A stretch of 64,000 nucleotides of DNA from Streptomyces rubellomurinus (GTDB taxonomy: Bacteria > Actinomycetota > Actinomycetes > Streptomycetales > Streptomycetaceae), in assembly GCF_000961885.1 (NCBI RefSeq), contig NZ_JZKH01000017.1, positions 45,447 to 109,446 of the forward strand. The letters are read 5' to 3'. The notes beneath the pieces are model-generated. The model was not told the DNA's origin. It made no database searches and saw only the letters and a program-made list of their open reading frames with translations. Both the position numbers and the translations under genes were made by a program. Below, in pieces: positions 32,629 through 39,292 of this stretch. Numbering within the stretch: position 1 is the first letter of the stretch; each line of letters opens with the position of its first letter.

Positions 32629-32981
32629 GGACGGTTACCCTCGATGCCATGAAGCAGAGTGTGCTGACCCGCTACCGGGCCATGGCGTATGTCACCGGCG
32701 TCCTCCTCGTGCTGCTGACCGCCGGCGTGATCGCCAAGTACGTGCTGGACATCGACGGCGCGTCCGGCTTCACCACCGCGGTCGGCATCGCGCACGGCTG
32801 GCTGTACGTGGTGTACCTGGTGTTCGCCTTCGACCTGGGCACCAAGGCCAAGTGGCCGGTCGGCAAGCTGGCCTGGGTGCTGCTGGCCGGGGTCGTCCCG
32901 ACCGCCGCCTTCTTCGTCGAGCGCCGGGTGTCGCGCGAGGTCGCGCCGCTGATCCAGGCGCCGGAGCCGGTCGGCGCCTGA
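32625..32981 (+). CDS. DUF3817 family membrane protein
   Basis: This 118-residue protein has three predicted helices (YVTGVLLVLLTAGVIA; HGWLYVVYLVFAFDLG; WVLLAGVVPTAAFFVERR). The start GTG 32625 has a strong GGGGGAGG site and overlaps the MarR stop (GTGA), so it is translationally coupled. ATG 32649 would remove eight residues. Function unknown. It is a second member of the family found at 27484. A 14-bp hairpin follows. Confidence 0.88.
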   Translation: MRTVTLDAMKQSVLTRYRAMAYVTGVLLVLLTAGVIAKYVLDIDGASGFTTAVGIAHGWLYVVYLVFAFDLGTKAKWPVGKLAWVLLAGVVPTAAFFVERRVSREVAPLIQAPEPVGA

Positions 32982-33005
32982 GCGCCGCCGACGCGGGACC
33001 TTCGA

Positions 33006-33041
33006 GAGCGCCCCTCCCCGAACCGCGGGGGAGGGGCGCTC
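33006..33041 (+). terminator. Terminator after the MarR-DUF3817 operon
   Basis: A perfect 14-bp stem (GAGCGCCCCTCCCC / GGGGAGGGGCGCTC) with an 8-base loop lies 25 bp after the DUF3817 stop and just upstream of the icmA promoter. Confidence 0.8.
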
Positions 33042-33064
33042 CCGTCATTTCGGGCGGGTATCCA

Positions 33065-33108
33065 TCGACAAGTAGTAGGACGTCCGAGTAAATTAGTAGG
33101 ACGTCCTA
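33065..33108 (+). promoter_or_regulatory. icmA promoter with two palindromic operators
   Basis: TCGACA (33065-33070) and TAAATT (33089-33094) are spaced by 18 bp and fit a vegetative promoter. The 13-bp direct repeat TAGTAGGACGTCC occurs at 33073-33085 and 33094-33106, exactly 21 bp (two helical turns) apart. The second copy completes the perfect palindrome TAGGACGTCCTA (33097-33108). One copy fills the spacer, the other covers the start site. This is the layout of a cooperative repressor site. Confidence 0.65.
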
Positions 33109-33158
33109 TCACTGTGCCGCCCGTGCCGTGGCGGCCGTACGGAGCGGAGTTCGGGGCC

Positions 33159-34844
33159 ATGGACGCCGAGGAGATCGAGCGCGGACGCCAGCGCTGGCAG
33201 GACCGGTACGACAAGGCCCGCAAGCGGGACGCGGACTTCACCACCCTCTCCGGTGACGAGGTCGAGCCGGTGTACGGGCCCGCCCCCGGGCAGGCCGTGG
33301 AGGGCTTCGAACGGATCGGCTGGCCCGGTGAGTACCCCTTCACCCGCGGCCTCCACCCCACCGGCTACCGCGGCCGGACGTGGACCATCCGCCAGTTCGC
33401 CGGCTTCGGCAACGCGCAGCAGACCAACGAGCGCTACCGGATGATCCTGGAGGCGGGCGGCGGCGGCCTCTCGGTCGCCTTCGACATGCCCACCCTGATG
33501 GGGTACGACTCGGACGACGCCAAGTCGCTCGGCGAGGTCGGCCACTGCGGCGTGGCCATCGACTCGGCCGCCGACATGGAGGTGCTGTTCGACGGCATCC
33601 CGCTCGGCGACGTCACCACCTCGATGACGATCAGCGGCCCGGCCGTCCCGATCTTCTGCATGTACATCGTGGCTGCCGAGCGCCAGGGCGTCGACCCGGC
33701 CGTGCTCAACGGCACCCTGCAGACGGACATCTTCAAGGAGTACATCGCGCAGAAGGAGTGGCTCTTCGCCCCCGAGCCGCACCTGCGCCTGATCGGCGAC
33801 CTGATGGAGCACTGCGCCCGGGGCATCCCGGCGTACAAGCCGCTGTCCGTCTCCGGCTACCACATCCGCGAGGCCGGGGCGACGGCCGCGCAGGAGCTGG
33901 CGTACACCCTCGCGGACGGCTTCGCCTACGTCGAGCTGGGCCTGTCCCGGGGCCTGGACGTGGACGTCTTCGCGCCCGGCCTGTCCTTCTTCTTCGACGC
34001 GCACCTCGACTTCTTCGAGGAGATCGCCAAGTTCCGCGCCGCGCGCCGGATCTGGGCCCGCTGGATGCGCGACCGCTTCGGCGCGAAGACCGACAAGGCG
34101 CAGTGGCTGCGCTTCCACACCCAGACCGCCGGCGTCTCGCTCACCGCGCAGCAGCCGTACAACAACGTGGTGCGCACCGCCGTCGAGGCGCTCAGCGCGG
34201 TGCTCGGCGGCACCAACTCGCTGCACACCAACGCCCTGGACGAGACCCTGGCGCTGCCCTCCGAGCAGGCCGCCGAGATCGCCCTGCGCACCCAGCAGGT
34301 GCTGATGGAGGAGACCGGCGTCACCAACGTGGCCGACCCGCTGGGCGGTTCCTGGTACGTCGAGGCGCTGACCGACCGGATCGAGCAGCAGGCCGAGGCG
34401 ATCTTCCAGCGGATCCTCGACAAGGGCCGCGAGGACCACGAGATCGGCCCGATCACCTCCGGCATCCTGCGCGGCATCGAGGAGGGCTGGTTCACCGGCG
34501 AGATCGCCGAGGCCGCCTTCCAGTACCAGCAGGGCGTGGAGAAGGGCGAGAAGCGCGTGGTCGGCGTCAACTGCCACCCGCGCAGCGTCACCCCCGAGCT
34601 GGAGATCCTGCGGGTCAGCCACGAGGTCGAGCGCGAGCAGGTCCGCGTGCTGCGCGAGCGCAAGGCGGCCCGGGACGAGACGGCCGTGAAGGCCGGGCTG
34701 GACGCCATGCTGGCGGCCGCCCGCTCGGGCGAGTCGATGATCCCGCCGATGCTGGACGCGGTCCGCGCCGAGGCGACGCTGGGCGAGATCTGCAACGCCC
34801 TGCGCGCCGAGTGGGGCACCTACCAGGAGAACGCGGCGTTCTGA
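33159..34844 (+). CDS. icmA: Isobutyryl-CoA mutase large subunit
   Basis: This 561-residue subunit of a coenzyme B12-dependent mutase interconverts isobutyryl-CoA and n-butyryl-CoA. It has the acyl-CoA-binding TIM barrel of the methylmalonyl-CoA mutase family but no cobalamin domain, so it needs a separate IcmB-type small subunit not encoded in the window. Phe80 in [11 protein letters not shown] and Gln198 in EYIAQKEW replace the Tyr and Arg of methylmalonyl-CoA mutase, the known specificity markers of isobutyryl-CoA mutase. With ATG 33159 the numbering falls exactly on those positions, which also supports the start. Its own promoter has two palindromic operators; a strong hairpin ends the transcript. 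Confidence 0.96.
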   Translation: MDAEEIERGRQRWQDRYDKARKRDADFTTLSGDEVEPVYGPAPGQAVEGFERIGWPGEYPFTRGLHPTGYRGRTWTIRQFAGFGNAQQTNERYRMILEAGGGGLSVAFDMPTLMGYDSDDAKSLGEVGHCGVAIDSAADMEVLFDGIPLGDVTTSMTISGPAVPIFCMYIVAAERQGVDPAVLNGTLQTDIFKEYIAQKEWLFAPEPHLRLIGDLMEHCARGIPAYKPLSVSGYHIREAGATAAQELAYTLADGFAYVELGLSRGLDVDVFAPGLSFFFDAHLDFFEEIAKFRAARRIWARWMRDRFGAKTDKAQWLRFHTQTAGVSLTAQQPYNNVVRTAVEALSAVLGGTNSLHTNALDETLALPSEQAAEIALRTQQVLMEETGVTNVADPLGGSWYVEALTDRIEQQAEAIFQRILDKGREDHEIGPITSGILRGIEEGWFTGEIAEAAFQYQQGVEKGEKRVVGVNCHPRSVTPELEILRVSHEVEREQVRVLRERKAARDETAVKAGLDAMLAAARSGESMIPPMLDAVRAEATLGEICNALRAEWGTYQENAAF

Positions 34845-34868
34845 GGCCCTGACCACCGCGGAGCCGCC

Positions 34869-34908
34869 GCGAAGCCGCCGTACGGGACCGCCCGTACGGC
34901 GGCTTCGC
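34869..34908. terminator. Bidirectional terminator between icmA and the TetR gene
   Basis: An 18-bp perfect stem (starting GCGAAGCCGCCGTACGGG) with the tetraloop ACCG lies between converging stops, 25 bp after icmA and 29 bp after the TetR gene. Confidence 0.85.
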
Positions 34909-34936
34909 CGTGCCCTCGGCGCGCCGCTCTCGGCTT

Positions 34937-35650
34937 TCAGCAGAGGGTGAGCGAGCCCAGGAGGAGGTCGGTGAAGCGGGTGATCCACTCCGGGGTGATC
35001 GGTTCGCCGCTGACCAGGACACGGTGTTCGACGGTGCCGGCGACGATGTCGAAGATGATGTCGATCTCCGCGCAGGCCGTCTCGCGGTCGGCGTCCGGGG
35101 CGAGTTCGCCGCGGGCCTGGGCGGCGGCGCGGCCCTGCCGGACGAGGTGCTTCTGCGGGTCGACGATGGCCTCGCGGATGCGGCGGCGCAGCTGGCGGTC
35201 GCGGGTGCCCTCGGCGAACAGGGCGAGCAGCGCGGCCTGGGTCTCCGGGCGGGCCAGCAGGTCGGCGAACTGGGCGACCACGGCCTCGATGTCGGCGCGC
35301 AGGCTGCCCAGGTCGGGCATCTCCAGTTCGTCGAACAGGCTGGCGACGGCGTCGACCACGAGTTCGTTCTTGGAGGGCCAGCGGCGGTAGAGGGTGGTCT
35401 TGGCGACCTTGGCGCGGGTCGCGACGTGGCCCATGGTCAGGCCGCCCCAGCCGAGTTCGGCCAGGGCCTCGCGGGTGGCGTCGAGGATCGCGAGGTCGGC
35501 GGCGGCGCTGCGGGGACGGCCCTTGGCCCGGGCCGTGGCGGCCGCGGGGCCGGTGGCCGGGGCGCCGGCGGCTCCGGGCTCGGCGGCCGCGGGCTCGGTG
35601 GCCGCGGGGTCGGCGGTCAGCGGGCTCGCGGGGGGCTGGGCGGCCGGCAC
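34937..35650 (-). CDS. TetR family transcriptional regulator
   Basis: This 237-residue protein has an Ala/Pro-rich N-terminal tail (residues 1-45). The TetR helix-turn-helix follows (ILDATREALAELGWGGLTMGHVATRAKVAKTTLYRRWPSK), then a helical ligand-binding domain typical of the AcrR/C-terminal TetR_C_16-like group. GTG 35650 has a perfect AAGGAGG site; the frame runs on to 35758 without homology. A TTACT-N4-AGTAA palindrome 17 bp upstream of its start is a likely autoregulatory operator. A related site lies upstream of the DUF6230 operon. The ligand is unknown. Confidence 0.92.
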   Translation of the reverse strand: MPAAQPPASPLTADPAATEPAAAEPGAAGAPATGPAAATARAKGRPRSAAADLAILDATREALAELGWGGLTMGHVATRAKVAKTTLYRRWPSKNELVVDAVASLFDELEMPDLGSLRADIEAVVAQFADLLARPETQAALLALFAEGTRDRQLRRRIREAIVDPQKHLVRQGRAAAQARGELAPDADRETACAEIDIIFDIVAGTVEHRVLVSGEPITPEWITRFTDLLLGSLTLC

Positions 35651-35666
35651 CGGGCCTCCTTGCGCT

Positions 35667-35680
35667 TTACTGGTAAGTAA
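35667..35680. promoter_or_regulatory. TetR operator candidate
   Basis: TTACT-GGTA-AGTAA is a 5-bp inverted repeat overlapping the 5' leader or promoter of the TetR gene, 17 bp before its start. Its shape is typical of TetR-family sites. Confidence 0.55.
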
Positions 35681-35807
35681 CTTGGGTGGGGCTGGTAACG
35701 GTAGCGACTGTTCGCCGGTTCGGGCAGCCGCGCGGGCCGGGAAAGTGGGGCAGGTCACGTCCCCGAACCACCGGTGGGGCTTGCGGCCGGGGCCCCGGAT
35801 CCAGTTA

Positions 35808-35824
35808 CGCTACGACTCGTAGCG
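35808..35824. promoter_or_regulatory. Palindrome upstream of the thioredoxin-TPR gene
   Basis: CGCTACG-ACT-CGTAGCG is a perfect 7-bp inverted repeat flanked by CCAG and CTGG. It lies in the 366-bp divergent gap, 192 bp before ATG 36017 and 158 bp from the TetR start. It could be an operator for either gene or a second TetR-type site. Confidence 0.45.
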
Positions 35825-36016
35825 AAAGCTGGCGACAACCAGGCGCCGCACCCCGTGGGACGGGAGCGGCGCGGGCGAGGGTGGGGACCCTCGCCGAACG
35901 CTTCAGGCTACCGGGGAGCGGGTGCCCGGCACGGGAATCCGCGCCGCGCGGCCCGCGCGGGGCGACTTTCCGGAGGATGGCGCCCACGAGCAGCGCGGAC
36001 GGGGGAGGATGGTGCC

Positions 36017-37012
36017 ATGCAGCCACGGAATTCGCGTCTCAACAGCTCCGCCCTGCGCGGTGCGGTCGACCTCGCCGCAGTGAAGGCAGCCGGCGAGGCT
36101 GCCCAGAAGGCCGAGCAGGCCCGGGCCGAGCGGGCCCGGCAGGTCGCCGCCGCCGAGGCGGACGGCATCGCCGCCCCCGCCGCCGCCTACCAGCTCGTCA
36201 TCGACGTCACCGAGGACACCTTCGAGACCGAGGTCGTCCAGCGCTCCACCGAGGTGCCGGTCGTCATCGACTTCTGGGCCGAGTGGTGCGGCCCCTGCAA
36301 GCAGCTCAGCCCGGTCCTGGAGGGCCTGGCCGAGGAGTACGCCGGCCGCTTCGTGCTCGCCAAGATCGACGTCGACGCGAACCAGCTGATCGCCCAGCAG
36401 TTCGGCATCCAGGGCATCCCGGCCGTGATGGCCGTGGTGGCCGGCCAGCTGGTGCCGCTGTTCCAGGGCGCGGAGAGCGCGGCCAACGTCCGCAAGGTGC
36501 TCGACCAGCTGCTGCTGGTCGCCGAGCAGCGCTTCGGCATCGTCGGCGGCGCCGTCGCCCCGGGCGAGGGCGGCCCGGCCGCCGCCCCGCAGCGGCCGGA
36601 GGACCCGGCGCTGGCCGCCGCGCACGACGCGCTGGACCGCGGCGACCTGGGCGGCGCCGTCCAGGCGTACCAGAACGTGCTGGCCGAGCAGCCCGGCAAC
36701 ACCGAGGCGAAGCTGGGCCTGGCGCAGGCCCAACTGCTGCGCCGGGTCGAGGCCCTGGACCCGCAGGAGGTCCGGGCGACGGCCGCGGCCGCTCCGAAGG
36801 ACGTCGAGGCTCAGCTGAAGGCGGCGGACCTGGACCTGGTGGGCGGTCACGTCGAGGACGCCTTCGGGCGCCTGGTGGACACCGTGGGCCGGACCTTCGG
36901 CGAGGACCGGGACACCGCCCGGGTCCGTCTGCTCGAACTGTTCGAGGTGATCGGTCCGGAGGACCCGCGGGTCACCGCGGCCCGTTCGGCGCTGGCCCGG
37001 GTGCTGTTCTGA
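36017..37012 (+). CDS. Thioredoxin-like protein with C-terminal TPR domain (CnoX/YbbN type)
   Basis: This 331-residue cytoplasmic protein has an Ala/Glu-rich helical N-terminus (residues 1-55). A thioredoxin domain follows (~60-170) with the redox motif WCGPC at Cys91 and Cys94 and the cis-Pro loop GIQGIPAVM. A four-helix TPR region ends it (~195-330: AAHDALDRGDLGGAVQAYQNVLAEQPGN). This matches the YbbN/CnoX co-chaperones that protect clients from oxidation and hand them to chaperonins. Unlike E. coli YbbN, which lacks an active CxxC, both cysteines are present here. ATG 37 bp downstream of GGAGGATGG-type sites gives the start. Confidence 0.9.
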   Translation: MQPRNSRLNSSALRGAVDLAAVKAAGEAAQKAEQARAERARQVAAAEADGIAAPAAAYQLVIDVTEDTFETEVVQRSTEVPVVIDFWAEWCGPCKQLSPVLEGLAEEYAGRFVLAKIDVDANQLIAQQFGIQGIPAVMAVVAGQLVPLFQGAESAANVRKVLDQLLLVAEQRFGIVGGAVAPGEGGPAAAPQRPEDPALAAAHDALDRGDLGGAVQAYQNVLAEQPGNTEAKLGLAQAQLLRRVEALDPQEVRATAAAAPKDVEAQLKAADLDLVGGHVEDAFGRLVDTVGRTFGEDRDTARVRLLELFEVIGPEDPRVTAARSALARVLF

Positions 37013-37042
37013 GCCCGTCCGGGGCGTGGTGCGCGGGGGTGG

Positions 37043-37066
37043 CCGCCGTGGCGCCTGGCACGGCGG
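37043..37066 (+). terminator. Hairpin after the thioredoxin-TPR gene
   Basis: An 8-bp perfect stem (CCGCCGTG / CACGGCGG) with an 8-base loop lies 31 bp after the stop. A second, longer hairpin follows at 37140. Confidence 0.45.
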
Positions 37067-37091
37067 GTGACCTGCGGTGTCGTTGGGTGAT

Positions 37092-37110
37092 TTGACGACA
37101 ATCGCGTCAA
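37092..37110. promoter_or_regulatory. Short inverted repeat TTGACG...CGTCAA
   Basis: A 6-bp inverted repeat with a 7-base spacer lies in the non-coding region after the thioredoxin gene. No promoter hexamer is placed well against it, so the function is open. Confidence 0.25.
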
Positions 37111-37139
37111 CCGGGCGGACGTTTACCAAATCTTGATTT

Positions 37140-37178
37140 CACCCGTGGGTGGTCACATTCCGTGACTACCCACGGGTG
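37140..37178 (+). terminator. Strong hairpin downstream of the thioredoxin-TPR gene
   Basis: The stem is 17 bp with a single mismatch (arms beginning CACCCGTGGGTGGTCAC), a 5-base loop, and a T-rich GTTTCAC trailer. It lies 128 bp after the thioredoxin stop and isolates the DUF6230 operon. Confidence 0.65.
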
Positions 37179-37736
37179 TTTCACTGGTGTTTCCGGGGGA
37201 TTTCGTCAGCGGCGGTTCTGTGAAGCGTCACGCAGGGTGCGCATCGCGGTCGTTCCATGATCGATGCCACCGAATGTTGCATTACCCGTCAGTAAGCAAC
37301 CCCTTGTGCTTCGCCCGGGATTCAAGCACGATCGGCCACGCCCGGTCCCAGACTCCACACCCTCCGACCGCCGGTCGGCGACGCGGAGTTCGGGAACCCC
37401 ACCGGGTGCTCCGCCGGTCCACGGCCGGCGGTAGGGAGGGCAGGGGGGTATCCGCGGTCCCACGGCGGTTCCTGCCTTCGACCGGCCGCGCGGCCCTGCG
37501 CGGTCGCTGGTTGTCGCTCGGGGGTGATCGCCGAATGTCGCCGGTCCGGCCCGCCGTCCCACCAGGACGGTCGGCGGAAGGACGGGAGTGCCGCCGCACG
37601 CAGGCCGCTCCCGGGGCCGACGACGCCCAAGGCGCTCTCCGCTACCGAGGACGTAGCTCTCTCCCATCCCAGGCCCCCACCGGCGCGGGACGCGCCGCCG
37701 GGAGCCGGAGATGTACGTCCTAGAAGGAGGACTCGC
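37179..37736 (+). promoter_or_regulatory. Long upstream region of the DUF6230 operon
   Basis: About 560 bp without a convincing gene; short frames here have no codon bias. It holds an inverted repeat at 37276-37300 (GTTGC-A-TTAC-N6-GTAA-GCAAC) and ends with an AGAAGGAGG ribosome binding site. The length suggests complex regulation or a long 5' leader. Confidence 0.4.
37276..37300. promoter_or_regulatory. TTAC-N6-GTAA operator candidate upstream of the DUF6230 operon
   Basis: The core TTACCCGTCAGTAA lies within a longer imperfect inverted repeat GTTGC...GCAAC. On the minus strand the TetR autoregulatory site at 35667 reads TTACTTACCAGTAA: same length, same TTAC/CAGTAA ends. The two may share a regulator. 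Confidence 0.45.
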
Positions 37737-38408
37737 ATGTCCAAGACCTACGGCAAGACCCGCTGGAAGCGCTTCGCCCTGGTGATGGTGCCGAGCGTCG
37801 CGGCCACCGCGATGGTCGGCGTCTCGATCGCCAACAGCGCGCTCGCCGCCTCGTTCAGCATTTCCGGCCAGCAGTTCAAGGTCAGCACCGACCACCTGCA
37901 CGGCACCAACTTCGCCCAGTTCGGCTCCGTCGACATCGAGGCGAACGGCAAGCCGCACCCGGTCGCCGTCTCGGCCTTCGACCACGCCGAGATCACCAAC
38001 ATGTGCCAGTCGGTGGTCACCGACCTGTCCGCGTTCGGTCTGGGCAAGATCACCCTCCAGCTGCACGCCGGCACCGAGGCGGGCAAGCCGGTCGTGGCCG
38101 ACAACCTGCTGATCGACCTGGAGCAGCTGAAGGCCGACGCGACCTTCACCGACATCAACATCGGCCAGGACGCCTCCACCCTCGCCGGCTCGGCCACCCA
38201 GGGCTGGACCCCGCACCCGGGCGTCACCAAGGCCGGCGGCGGCGCCGGCCTGCCCTCCGGCGCGACCGGCTTCGCCCAGGCCGCCAAGACGGCCGACCTG
38301 AGCAGCGTTCAGCAGACCGCGCGGGCCACCTCGGCCGGCACCTTCAAGCTGAACGGCCTGAGCCTCTCGCTGAAGAGCGGCGACGGCGCGGGCAACGAGT
38401 GCTTCTGA
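37737..38408 (+). CDS. DUF6230 family secreted protein
   Basis: This 223-residue protein has a basic start (SKTYGKTRWKRF), a hydrophobic signal segment (ALVMVPSVAATAMVGVSIANSA) and a likely cleavage near ALAAS (residue ~38). The mature part is a beta-rich domain (FSISGQQFKVSTDHLHGTNF; GKPVVADNLLIDLEQLKADATF) with one Cys in TNMCQS and a terminal NECF that could form a disulfide. I recognise the family as DUF6230, once mislabelled cholesterol esterase; no activity is known. It is followed by DUF6114 and a second secreted protein, a gene set that recurs in streptomycetes. Confidence 0.82.
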   Translation: MSKTYGKTRWKRFALVMVPSVAATAMVGVSIANSALAASFSISGQQFKVSTDHLHGTNFAQFGSVDIEANGKPHPVAVSAFDHAEITNMCQSVVTDLSAFGLGKITLQLHAGTEAGKPVVADNLLIDLEQLKADATFTDINIGQDASTLAGSATQGWTPHPGVTKAGGGAGLPSGATGFAQAAKTADLSSVQQTARATSAGTFKLNGLSLSLKSGDGAGNECF

Positions 38409-38456
38409 GCCTCGCCTGACGGCACGCCGCCCGGCTCGGCCGGGTGACGGGTCCTG

Positions 38457-38507
38457 GGGGCTTGTCTGACAATTCGCGCGCCCGGCGGGAATTGTCAGAC
38501 AAGCCCC
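38457..38507. repeat. Nested palindromic hairpin between DUF6230 and DUF6114
   Basis: A perfect 19-bp inverted repeat (GGGGCTTGTCTGACAATTC and its complement) has a 13-base spacer. Each arm contains its own 11-bp palindrome, TTGTCTGACAA at 38462 and TTGTCAGACAA at 38492, centred 30 bp apart. No U-run follows directly, although a CCCCCCTTTTTT tract begins about 40 bp later. It may be an intra-operon attenuator or two operator sites facing each other. Confidence 0.6.
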
Positions 38508-38590
38508 GAGCCGGGTGCGGCGGGCGACCGCCGCCCCCGGCCACCCCCCTTTTTTGTTCCAACCTCGTAGCGACGCCGAGGAGTTACACC

Positions 38591-39292
38591 ATGTCCAGCG
38601 CAACGGTCGAGACGCGGCCCGGCCATCAGAACCCGATCGGGTGGCTCTGGCGGCACTGGCGTGACTTCCGCCGCACCAGGCCCTACTGGGGCGGCAAGCT
38701 GGCCATGATCGCCGGCGTCCCGATCCTCTACTTCCCGTACGCGCACCTGTCGCTCGGCGGCATGACGATCGCGATGTCCACCACGGCGGGCGCCGGATCG
38801 CTGATCATCGGGGTCCTGATGATCATCCTCGGCCTGACCGCCTGGTTCCAGCCGGCCGTCCGGGTCTTCGCGGGCATCGCGACGATCCTGCTGACGCTGG
38901 TGTCGATCCCGGTCTCCAACCTGGCGGGCTTCGGCATGGCGCTGCTGCCCGGCCTGATCGGCGGCGGACTGATGGTGTCCTGGGCGCCGCTGCCGGAGCC
39001 GAAGCCCGAGGCGGCGGCCAAGGGGCGGCGCGGGCGCCGGGCCCGGAAGGCGGAGGCCGCCGCGGCCTCGAACGCCGTGGCCACGAACGCCGTCGCCCAG
39101 AGCGTCGCCACCGAGACGGTCGCCGAGGCCGCTACCGAGACCGAGGCCGCGCCCGCCGCCGAGGCCGCTACCGAGACCAAGGGCGCGCCCGTCGCCGAGG
39201 CGCCCACCGCGAAGCTGCCCGCGCAGGCGGAGCCGCGCGAGCCCGCCGCCGAGGCGCCGGCCGCGGCCGGGGACCAGGGGGACGCGCGGTGA
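38591..39292 (+). CDS. DUF6114 domain membrane protein
   Basis: This 233-residue protein has an N-terminal amphipathic, Arg-rich segment (WLWRHWRDFRRTRPYWGG). Four closely packed membrane helices follow (residues ~40-140: LAMIAGVPILYFPYAHLSLGG; AGSLIIGVLMIILGLTAWF; VFAGIATILLTLVSIPV; LPGLIGGGLMVSW). A ~95-residue cytoplasmic or external tail comes last, very rich in Ala, Glu, Thr and Lys (repeated ATETEAA). It belongs to the DUF6114 family, which travels with DUF6230. ATG 38591 has GAGGAG upstream. Its stop overlaps the next start (GTGA). Confidence 0.82.
   Translation: MSSATVETRPGHQNPIGWLWRHWRDFRRTRPYWGGKLAMIAGVPILYFPYAHLSLGGMTIAMSTTAGAGSLIIGVLMIILGLTAWFQPAVRVFAGIATILLTLVSIPVSNLAGFGMALLPGLIGGGLMVSWAPLPEPKPEAAAKGRRGRRARKAEAAAASNAVATNAVAQSVATETVAEAATETEAAPAAEAATETKGAPVAEAPTAKLPAQAEPREPAAEAPAAAGDQGDAR

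Noticed and set aside
37187..37723. 178-codon frame in the region upstream of DUF6230
   Set aside because: Irregular third-position composition and no motif; the stretch also carries palindromes and a ribosome site for the next gene.
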